Part shown: positions 1 to 6,018 of the stretch, in pieces
Position numbering within the stretch: position 1 is the stretch's first letter
Layout of the letters: every line of letters starts with the position of its first letter
Origin: Acidobacteriaceae bacterium
GTDB lineage: Bacteria > Acidobacteriota > Terriglobia > Terriglobales > Acidobacteriaceae
Reading direction: 5' to 3'
NCBI GenBank assembly: GCA_030042915.1
Contig: JASHYS010000146.1
Coordinates: 1-7,640 of the forward strand
Length of the DNA: 7,640 nucleotides
Notes under the pieces: model-generated
Told to the model about the DNA's origin: nothing
What the model saw: only the letters and a program-made list of their open reading frames with translations
Databases searched by the model: none
Translations under genes and position numbers: made by a program

Positions 1-1567
1 TGGCGCGGTGCCGGGCCATCATCTGGTTCTGGCTCACGCCGTGCAGGATGGCGTGCACGATGGGCCATTGGGTGGTGACTTCGCGCCAGCGGCGCTCAGT
101 TTCGGCAGCGGGCAGGCTGATCACCGTACCGCGGCCGAGGTCGCAGTGCAGCGCGCCTCCTTCAACAAAAATGCGGCTCCAGACAATCTCGCCGGGCCTG
201 CCAATCCCCTTCAGCGTTCCGCCGCCGAGCGGAAAGTACATGGCCGGCTGTCGCTCGCTGGTGGCGCCCGCGTAACCGTTGACAAGGTGATTGGCCGGCG
301 CCGCGCCGGAAATCTGCAGCAGCCAGACGAAGGCGTCGATATTGCCAGAGTTGCCTGAGCCGGCGGCGCTCTTCCCTGAGCCATTGGCGCTCTCGCCCTT
401 GTAGTGCTCGCCCCAGCGCACATCATGCAGCGTCGTCGAGGGATCGAGGCCCAGCGCGCTCCAGCATTTGTTGGTGAGCAGCGCATCCACTCCGGCGCAT
501 TCGTCCACCTCGTTGAAGTGCGGAAGCGGGCCGCCGGCATACAACTCCTCTTTGCCGCCCTCGGCAAGAACCGGTGGCCGCTCGGCATTGTTCAACAATC
601 CCTCGGCCAAGTCCGAAGCTGGTGCCATATCCTTCAATCCCTGCTGATACTGAATGCCGATGGCGTCGCAACCAAACTCCCTGGCGATGCGCAGAGCGGC
701 GATGTACATCTTGCACTGTTCCAGCACCTGGTCGAGCGTGAGCTCGTTGGTGGAGTCCTTGCCCAATGCAAATTTGACACCCTTCTTCACCAGCCACTCG
801 TAAACAGCTTTCGCCTCCGCGTCAGACACGGTTCGCATCTTGGCCACCAGCGCCGACTGGCTCAGGCGCTCCTTGAAAATGCCGGCTGGATTCATGAGCT
901 CGTCATCGATGATGGCGTTGTACATACCCATGCAGCCTTCGTCGAAAACGCCCATGATGGCCTTGCGCGCGCGCAGGTTGGTGGCGAGCTCGGCGCCGAG
1001 CTTGGCGCTTTCAGCGGGCAGCTTGCCCAGCTCGAGCGTGTGAACGTGCGAAAGATCGTGGGTGATACGGCCGTCGCGAAGCCATTCGTCCAACGCCTTC
1101 GAGAAAAATGCGTCGGTGAAGTCCTTGCTCCAGATGGACGAGAAGCGTTTGCCGGCCTTGATGAGCGAGCCGTTCAGATTCAGCAGGCCGACGAGTCCCG
1201 GCCACTGCCCCGACCAGTTGGCAACAGTGAGGATGGGGCCCTGATGGCTGCGCAAGCCGGGAAGCACATGATGGCTGTATTGCCAGGCCGCAGTGGCGAA
1301 AACCAGCCTGGCCTTGGAAGGAATCGTCTCAAAAACATCCATCCCCATGCGCTGCGACCAGATGAATCCGTGTTTTTCCTGTTCGTTGTAGGCGTGAGCG
1401 CGGATGAGCTTGAAACCTTTTTTCGCGAATGCCGTTGTGAGTTTTTCTTCCATGTCGCGCTGCGCCGGCCAGCACACGCGGTTGGCCGATTGGCGCAGGT
1501 CGCCGCCGGTGACCAAAAGCACCTCATTTGCCGCCAATTTCGCGATTTCCTGCTTCCCTGATGCCAT
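1..1567 (-). CDS. L-fucose/L-arabinose isomerase-like protein, C-terminus cut by window edge
   Basis: The frame is open for 522 codons from ATG at 1567 to the left edge, with no stop. It resembles the L-fucose isomerase-like family, cytoplasmic metal-dependent aldose-ketose isomerases. Family-like blocks are GVFDEGCMGMYNA (about residues 206-218), HFNEVDECAGVDALL (350-364), GLDPSTTLHDVRWGE (373-387), ISGAAPANH (419-427), PAMYFPLGGGTLKG (441-454) and, near the edge, WPIVHAILHGVS and MMARH (501-520). The last His is a plausible counterpart of the metal-binding His of FucI. FucI proteins have about 590 residues, so roughly 60-70 residues should lie beyond the window. The ATG is preceded by a modest GAGGG and an in-frame stop lies 14 codons upstream, which supports this start. 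A Gly/Ser-rich stretch at residues 392-409 looks like a flexible insertion. The substrate cannot be told from sequence; fucose, arabinose or another deoxysugar are all possible. The family call is fairly firm, the exact reaction is not. Confidence 0.8.
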   Translation of the reverse strand, partial: MASGKQEIAKLAANEVLLVTGGDLRQSANRVCWPAQRDMEEKLTTAFAKKGFKLIRAHAYNEQEKHGFIWSQRMGMDVFETIPSKARLVFATAAWQYSHHVLPGLRSHQGPILTVANWSGQWPGLVGLLNLNGSLIKAGKRFSSIWSKDFTDAFFSKALDEWLRDGRITHDLSHVHTLELGKLPAESAKLGAELATNLRARKAIMGVFDEGCMGMYNAIIDDELMNPAGIFKERLSQSALVAKMRTVSDAEAKAVYEWLVKKGVKFALGKDSTNELTLDQVLEQCKMYIAALRIAREFGCDAIGIQYQQGLKDMAPASDLAEGLLNNAERPPVLAEGGKEELYAGGPLPHFNEVDECAGVDALLTNKCWSALGLDPSTTLHDVRWGEHYKGESANGSGKSAAGSGNSGNIDAFVWLLQISGAAPANHLVNGYAGATSERQPAMYFPLGGGTLKGIGRPGEIVWSRIFVEGGALHCDLGRGTVISLPAAETERRWREVTTQWPIVHAILHGVSQNQMMARHRA

Positions 1568-1581
1568 CTTGCCCTCGTTTT

Positions 1582-1595
1582 CGTAAACGATTTCG
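1582..1595. promoter_or_regulatory. LacI-family-like operator upstream of the isomerase gene
   Basis: The 14 bases CGTAAACGATTTCG match 12 of 14 positions of the palindromic pattern TGTAAACGNTTTCA, typical of LacI/CcpA-type operators with a central CG. The site lies between a -10-like box (1609-1614, minus) and the isomerase start codon at 1567, where a bound repressor would block transcription. A second, overlapping inverted repeat is TCGTTT (1575-1580) with AAACGA (1585-1590). The base pattern is seen directly; the regulator is inferred, and no LacI gene is in the window. Confidence 0.35.
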
Positions 1596-1608
1596 GAAAC
1601 CAAGAAAA

Positions 1609-1616
1609 ACTATACA
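1609..1616. promoter_or_regulatory. Back-to-back -10-like boxes in the divergent intergenic region
   Basis: The sequence ACTATACA reads TATAGT on the minus strand (1609-1614, towards the isomerase gene) and TATACA on the plus strand (1611-1616, towards the hydrolase gene). Each is one or two bases from TATAAT. I find no convincing -35 partner on either strand, so these are only candidates. The gap between the two divergent genes (1568-1706) must hold both promoters. Confidence 0.3.
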
Positions 1617-1706
1617 CCCGGGCGCTTTCCATCGGCTCGCTGGGCGGTATGTTTAGCATGGAATTGATTGCGGGCTTCTTCATCGCAGAGCTCGCAAAAC
1701 GCATTC

Positions 1707-2675
1707 ATGGCAGGCAAGAAAAGACGGTCGCGCAGTGAGCAGCGCAAGCCCGCGGCCAGCGGAGCCGGCGACAGCAGGCAGCAGCCCGGGCCCGATCGGA
1801 AACCGCATCCGGCGCGTGTTTCGGGCCGTTGGCTTTTGAGCGCAATGGCGTGGACGCTGCTGGCCGCGGTTTTTTGCGCGTGGGGAGCTTTATGCCTGCT
1901 CTTCTGGCAAGGGAGCTGGCAGTTGCTCTATCACCCGGCAGCCGTGGTCACGCGCACACCGGCGAGTGCGGGAATGGCTTACGATGCGGTCGGGTTCGCA
2001 TCGACAGAGGCCGGCACGCCGCGCATTGCGGGCTGGTGGATTCCAGCCCCGAACGGCTCGGCGTTCGCCCGCTTCACCGTACTCTTCCTGCACGGGCAGG
2101 AGGGAAATCTGGGAGACACCGTGGACGCGCTCGCACGATTGCACCGTGCAGGTGTCAACGTGCTGGCCTTCGATTATCGCGGTTATGGGCAAAGCCAGTT
2201 TGCGCGGCCCAGCGAGGCGCACTGGCGCGAGGATGCCGAGTGGGCGCTCGAATACCTAACCGGAACCCGGCACATTGATCGCGGAACGATTATTCTGGAC
2301 GGCGCCGGTCTGGGCGCCAATCTGGCGCTGGAAATGGCTGCTGCTCATCCGGAATTGGCCGGCGTGATCTTGGAATTCCCGCTTACGAGTCCGATGGATT
2401 CGGTCTTCGCTGATGCACGCGCGCGTCTGGTTCCGGCACGGTTGCTGGTGCGCGACCGGTACGATCTGGATGCCCCGGCTGAAGTTTTGCGCATTCCTCT
2501 CCTGTGGTTCGGCAGGAATATGCGAGCTGGAGATCGCGCTCAACCCACGGAGCCGGAAGCATATCGGAGGGTGAGTGCGCGAAAAATGCTGGTCTGGCTG
2601 GGAACAGACGCGAACGCCGACCGGCAATTTGTCGATGCGCTCACACGCTGGCTCGACGATCTGCCTGTCCACTGA
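1707..2675 (+). CDS. Membrane-anchored alpha/beta-hydrolase-fold protein lacking a catalytic triad
   Basis: From ATG 1707 the product has 322 residues (335 if the in-frame TTG at 1668 is used; numbering here is for the 335-residue form). A basic, low-complexity N-terminus (14-54) is followed by one hydrophobic segment (about 55-80), suggesting an inner-membrane anchor, with orientation unclear. The rest follows the alpha/beta-hydrolase plan of the BEM46/ABHD13/YqkD group: oxyanion-type LFLHG (139-143), AFDYRGYGQS (167-176), the nucleophile-elbow region IILDGAGLGA (208-217), and EFPLTS (236-241). The elbow GxSxG reads G-A-G-L-G, so the nucleophile Ser is Gly214. The strand that normally carries the acid reads WFGRNMRAGD, with no Asp at the expected place, and no His occurs in the C-terminal third except the final residue 335. 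I infer a pseudo-hydrolase with a binding or scaffold role, or a very divergent enzyme. The ATG has only a weak Shine-Dalgarno. The gene is convergent with rapZ. Confidence 0.75.
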   Translation: MAGKKRRSRSEQRKPAASGAGDSRQQPGPDRKPHPARVSGRWLLSAMAWTLLAAVFCAWGALCLLFWQGSWQLLYHPAAVVTRTPASAGMAYDAVGFASTEAGTPRIAGWWIPAPNGSAFARFTVLFLHGQEGNLGDTVDALARLHRAGVNVLAFDYRGYGQSQFARPSEAHWREDAEWALEYLTGTRHIDRGTIILDGAGLGANLALEMAAAHPELAGVILEFPLTSPMDSVFADARARLVPARLLVRDRYDLDAPAEVLRIPLLWFGRNMRAGDRAQPTEPEAYRRVSARKMLVWLGTDANADRQFVDALTRWLDDLPVH

Positions 2676-2699
2676 GTGCGGAATGGCGCACGCCCTCAG
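2672..2699. terminator. Hairpin at the convergent hydrolase/rapZ junction, possible bidirectional terminator
   Basis: CTGAG (2672-2676) pairs with CTCAG (2695-2699), and inside it GTGCG (2676-2680) pairs with CGCAC (2687-2691) around the loop GAATGG; the two stems share the G at 2676. The hairpin spans both stop codons, which are only 20 bases apart. No T-run follows on either strand, so it is not a canonical intrinsic terminator. Confidence 0.3.
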
Positions 2700-3622
2700 C
2701 GCACAATATCGCGGTGTAGCGATTTCACCTGATAGCCGGCCTTTTCCAGCCGCCGGGCGAGCTCCTCGGCCATCATTACGCTGCGGTGCTGGCCGCCCGT
2801 GCAGCCAAAAGCTACGGTCAGGTAGCTCTTGCCCTCTTCAATGTAGTGCGGCAGCAGATACAGCATCAGCTTGGTGACGCGATCGAGGAATTCCCGCGTC
2901 TGCGGAAAGCCACGCACGTAATTGGCGACCCTGGGATCGAGGCCGGTCTTCTTGCGGAATTCGGGCACGAAGTGCGGATTGGGCAGGAAGCGGACATCGA
3001 AGACCATATCGGCATCGAGCGGCACGCCGTTTTTGAATCCGAAGCTGAGGCAGGAGACGAGCAGGCGCCGCGTCTCTTTTTCGCCACCGAAACGCGCCAG
3101 GATGTCGGCGCGCAGCTGGTGCACGTTGAAGTTGGAGGTGTCGATGAGCGTGTCGGCCACGTTGCGGATGGGATCGAGCAGTTGGCGCTCTTCAACGATG
3201 GAGCGCCACACCGTCTCGCTCTGGCCGAGCGGGTGCGGCCGCCGCGTCTCAGAGTAGCGGCGGACCAGAACGCCGTCTTGGGCGTCGAGAAAGACGACCC
3301 GCGTACGCAGCAGCTTTTTTACGCCTTTGAGAATCTCGGGAAGGCGATCGAGGGTCGGGCCCTCGCGGACGTCGACCACGATGGCAGCTTTTTCGACCTC
3401 GGATGATTTGCTGACCAGGATAGCGAAATCGGGCAGCAGCTCCAGCGGCAGATTGTCGACGCAATGGAATCCGAGATCTTCAAAGGCTTTGAGCGCCGAG
3501 GCTTTCCCCGCGCCGGAAATCCCGGTCACAATGACGAGTTGCTTGGCTGGTTTATATGCCGACTGGCGCAGGCGTGCAGCTTTAGGTTCTGCCGATTGGC
3601 GCTTGGGTTTGCGGACAACCAT
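2696..3622 (-). CDS. rapZ: RapZ/YvcJ family nucleotide-binding protein (RNase adapter)
   Basis: The product has 308 residues; the family usually has about 285-300, and the excess is a basic N-terminal extension (about 1-27). The N-terminal P-loop domain starts with LVIVTGISGAGKAS (29-42), followed by LKAFEDLGFHCVDNLP, as in RapZ. A Walker-B-like VVFLDAQD and the signature YSETRRPHPL follow. The C-terminal domain carries FLPNPHFVPEFR and the family hallmark GCTGGQHRSV. In enterobacteria RapZ senses glucosamine-6-phosphate and guides RNase E to the sRNA GlmZ; B. subtilis YvcJ hydrolyses nucleotides. Outside enterobacteria the role is less clear, so only the family is assigned firmly. The P-loop Ser/Thr is Ala41 here, followed by Ser42. 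ATG 3622 has no Shine-Dalgarno, but a promoter-like element sits immediately upstream. Confidence 0.95.
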   Translation of the reverse strand: MVVRKPKRQSAEPKAARLRQSAYKPAKQLVIVTGISGAGKASALKAFEDLGFHCVDNLPLELLPDFAILVSKSSEVEKAAIVVDVREGPTLDRLPEILKGVKKLLRTRVVFLDAQDGVLVRRYSETRRPHPLGQSETVWRSIVEERQLLDPIRNVADTLIDTSNFNVHQLRADILARFGGEKETRRLLVSCLSFGFKNGVPLDADMVFDVRFLPNPHFVPEFRKKTGLDPRVANYVRGFPQTREFLDRVTKLMLYLLPHYIEEGKSYLTVAFGCTGGQHRSVMMAEELARRLEKAGYQVKSLHRDIVR

Positions 3623-3630
3623 TAGGTCAA

Positions 3631-3660
3631 GCTATAACGGCAGGGAGTTCGAACGGTCAA
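3631..3660 (-). promoter_or_regulatory. Candidate sigma-70-type promoter for rapZ
   Basis: On the minus strand TTGACC (3655-3660, five of six matches to TTGACA) is followed after 18 bases by TATAGC (3631-3636, four of six matches to TATAAT). Only 8 bases separate the -10 from the rapZ ATG at 3622, so the start point would fall within a base or two of the start codon. This fits the absence of a Shine-Dalgarno. TTGACC recurs at 3625-3630. The element lies in the 60-base gap after the c-di-GMP gene, so rapZ may be transcribed on its own. Confidence 0.45.
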
Positions 3661-3682
3661 GCCCACGGGGAGGCGCGGCTGC

Positions 3683-5734
3683 TCAATCGCCTGCAGCGAA
3701 CGCCCGAAAGCCCACCTGCGCGAGTTCAAGGGCCTGCGCCGGATTGAGCGGGGGCGAGAGCAGCGGACCCTGTCCGAGGGCACAACCCATGCGGGCCAGT
3801 GCTCTCAGTTGCTCCCGTGTCTCGATTCCCTGCGCGGCCACCAAAACGTCAAGCGTATTGGCAAGGCGAATGAGCGCCTCGAGCATAGCCAATTGGCGGC
3901 CTGCCGAGACCACGGCCGACGTCAGGCGGGGAGCGAGTTTGACCATCGATACAGGCAGCTGCACAAGGTAATTCAACGGCGCCAGGCTGCTTCCGAAATC
4001 GTCGATCGACACGCGCACCCGGCAGTCGGTCAGGCGCTGCAGGATAGCGACAGCGGCATCGGGATTTTCGTTGAAGGCGCTCTCAGGCGCTTCAAACACC
4101 AGCTGGGAGGGATCGGCACCAGTGGCGGCGAGGGCATTGCGCAATTGCGCAATCAGATCGTGATTATAGAGCTGGCGCCGCGTCAGGTTGATCGACACTG
4201 CGAGGTCGTTATGCGGCAATTGGCTGCTCCAGCTGTGGAGCTGCGAGCATACGGCTTCGAGCGTCTCCTGTCCCATGGCGACGGAAAGGCCGGTTTCTTC
4301 GGCGACGGCCGGCAGATCGGGAGAGTTTTCGATGGAACCATCTGGCCGAAGCAGGCTCAGGAAGCACTCGAAGCCCTGCAGCCTGCCGTTGGCCAAACGG
4401 TAAATGGGCTGGAACTGGAAGGTGAACTGGCGCTTGTCGAGCGCGGAACGAAGCTGGCGTTCCCGCTCCTGCTGGCTTGAGACGCACACTTCGAGATGCT
4501 TATCGAAAATCTCGTAACGGCCGCCACCGCTTTGCTTGGCGCGGTACATAGCAAAGTCCGCGTCGCGCAGAAGCAGCTCGGGAGTGGTGTGATCCGGTCC
4601 GGCCATGGCCGCGCCGATGCTGGCGCCGGCGCCGACGGCGTTCCCGAAAATTTCGAACGGCCGTTCCATTTCGCGCAGAATACGGCCGGCCACGATCTCA
4701 AGATCGTAGGCGGTGAGAATGTTTTCGACGAGGACCGCAAATTCATCGCCTCCCAGGCGGGCGGCAGAGTCCTGCGGGCGCAGCGAGGTACGCAGCCGCG
4801 CGGCAACTTCCGCCAGCATCACGTCGCCGGCGGCGTGGCCGAGGCTATCGTTGATCTCCTTGAATTTGTCGAGATCGAGAAACAGCACGCCGCAACCGTA
4901 ATCGCGATTGCGCAGGCGCCGGCTGAATGTCAGGTTGAGGTGGTCGAGAAACAGCGCCCGGTTGGGCAATCCGGTGAGAACATCGTGCATGGCGTCGTGC
5001 TGCAGTCTCTCTTCAGTCTGCTTACGCTCGCCGATGTCGCGAAAGGTGTAAACGTAGCCCAATTTGTCGCCGCCCACGAGCAGCGGCGCCATCTGCAGGC
5101 TTACATCCACCAGTTCGCCGGCCTTGTTGGCACGCACTGTCTCCACCATCACCGAACCGTGCTCGTCAACCGCTTTCAGCAGGGCTGCGTTCTCGTTGAG
5201 ACGCGTTTCGGGCACGATCAACTCGCGCAAACTAACGCCGCTGGCGTCTTCCTGCGAGTAGCCAAACATGCGCGTGAAGGCGGGGTTCGAATAGAGCACA
5301 TGGTTCTGGTGCTCGATGGCGACGGCTTCAGGAAGACTGGCCAGCACATCCTCCATGAGGCGCGATTTGGGAGCATTTCCCGGTTCGATGGAGTGGGCGA
5401 CGATCACGGCGTCGCGTTGCACGGGATCGAGAATGCTGTAGGTGCCCTCGACGGGAATCAGGCGGCCGTTCTTGGCAGGAAGTGTGGCATGAAAGGGGCT
5501 GCTGCGGCCGGTTCCCGTCAATCGTGTCTGCGGCTCCGCGGTGCCGGGAAAGAGCCCCCACAACACTTCTTCGACGGGGCGGGAAATCGACTCCCCTTCG
5601 GCCAGGTCCAACAACTGTCGCGCTTCGGCATTGGCGAAGATAATCTTGCCTGCGCGCTCAAGAAAAACCAGAACCGGCAGGCTGTCGAGAACTTGCCGCT
5701 GCAAGTGGGAGCTCGCGTTTTCCTGGAAGTCCAA
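3683..5734 (-). CDS. PAS-PAS-GGDEF-EAL c-di-GMP signalling protein with degenerate EAL domain
   Basis: The frame is open from GTG 5938 (751 residues, numbering used here). I prefer TTG 5734 (residue 69, product 683 residues): it has AAGGA six bases upstream, while codons 1-68 show looser third-position GC and overlap inverted repeats. PAS domains lie at about 78-185 and 195-305, the second ending in the typical YTFRDIGERKQ. The GGDEF domain (about 312-480) has DAMHDVLTGLPNR, FLDLDKFKEIND and an intact ARLGGDEF (393-400); the inhibitory site RPQD (387-390) sits five residues before it, so cyclase activity and product inhibition are expected. The EAL domain (about 495-745) reads E524-C-F in place of EAL, keeps N584, E616, E619, D646-D647, K667 and Q723, but has A669 for the Asp of KID and Q703 for the Glu of the EGVE motif, the proposed general base. 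I infer a diguanylate cyclase whose EAL is a non-hydrolysing binder. There is no membrane segment; it is probably cytoplasmic. Confidence 0.93.
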   Translation of the reverse strand: MDFQENASSHLQRQVLDSLPVLVFLERAGKIIFANAEARQLLDLAEGESISRPVEEVLWGLFPGTAEPQTRLTGTGRSSPFHATLPAKNGRLIPVEGTYSILDPVQRDAVIVAHSIEPGNAPKSRLMEDVLASLPEAVAIEHQNHVLYSNPAFTRMFGYSQEDASGVSLRELIVPETRLNENAALLKAVDEHGSVMVETVRANKAGELVDVSLQMAPLLVGGDKLGYVYTFRDIGERKQTEERLQHDAMHDVLTGLPNRALFLDHLNLTFSRRLRNRDYGCGVLFLDLDKFKEINDSLGHAAGDVMLAEVAARLRTSLRPQDSAARLGGDEFAVLVENILTAYDLEIVAGRILREMERPFEIFGNAVGAGASIGAAMAGPDHTTPELLLRDADFAMYRAKQSGGGRYEIFDKHLEVCVSSQQERERQLRSALDKRQFTFQFQPIYRLANGRLQGFECFLSLLRPDGSIENSPDLPAVAEETGLSVAMGQETLEAVCSQLHSWSSQLPHNDLAVSINLTRRQLYNHDLIAQLRNALAATGADPSQLVFEAPESAFNENPDAAVAILQRLTDCRVRVSIDDFGSSLAPLNYLVQLPVSMVKLAPRLTSAVVSAGRQLAMLEALIRLANTLDVLVAAQGIETREQLRALARMGCALGQGPLLSPPLNPAQALELAQVGFRAFAAGD

Positions 5735-6018
5735 TCCCCATCCTTCCCTGCGAAGCGCCCACGGTGTCAGCGCGTGCTGGCTTGAATCCGGCTCAAATCC
5801 GGACGAGTGAATGCAGTGATCCCCAATGCTTTTGATGGTAAGCGGGGAGTACCTTTTCAGCCATCCCCAAAATCGGTCAGCGGGTGCAACCAAAGTCTGG
5901 CAAACCGTTGGAAGCAATTGAGTTGCCACACTTCGCACCCGGCCGCTCTGTAATTACAATGCAAGACGACCACGCTGAGCAGATGAACGGGTGCGAAAGC
6001 TTTACGATTCCGGGCTAG
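5735..6018 (-). other. Gap between hpf and the c-di-GMP gene: candidate structured leader
   Basis: These 284 bases hold no recognisable gene. An in-frame extension of the c-di-GMP gene to GTG 5938 is possible but poorly supported. On the minus strand TTCGCACCC (5997-5989) is a perfect 9-bp complement of GGGTGCGAA (5940-5932), and the latter can also pair with TTGCACCC (5889-5882). Further on, TCCCC (5848-5844) can pair with GGGGA on either side (5868-5864 or 5824-5820). A tandem-like pair GGATTTGAGCC / GGATTCAAGCC lies at about 5779-5800. A -10-like TGTAAT (5953-5958) lies inside the first repeat pair, with a poor -35. I do not recognise a known riboswitch class here. Confidence 0.4.
5741..5745 (-). 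promoter_or_regulatory. Shine-Dalgarno that favours the TTG 5734 start
   Basis: AAGGA, within AGGGAAGGA, lies six bases before TTG 5734-5732, a near-ideal spacing. No comparable motif precedes GTG 5938. This decides my choice of start for the PAS-PAS-GGDEF-EAL gene. Confidence 0.5.

Noticed and set aside
404..1561. Plus-strand frame of 385 codons
   Set aside because: It lies entirely opposite the isomerase-like gene, has no recognisable domain, and shows the composition typical of an antisense shadow in GC-rich DNA.
1180..1704. Minus-strand frame of 174 codons reaching into the divergent intergenic region
   Set aside because: It is a shifted frame of the isomerase gene, rich in Ser/Arg/Pro as out-of-frame translations are, with no motif.
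2786..3406. Plus-strand frame of 206 codons
   Set aside because: It is antisense to rapZ, which carries all family hallmarks on the other strand.
4496..5785. Plus-strand frame of 429 codons
   Set aside because: It is exactly antisense to the PAS and GGDEF parts of the c-di-GMP gene, whose motifs are unmistakable; its translation has no family features.
5735..6018. Known c-di-GMP riboswitch (GEMM type) upstream of the c-di-GMP gene
   Set aside because: I could not match the conserved GEMM core or its tetraloop-receptor layout; only the generic competing stems are supported.
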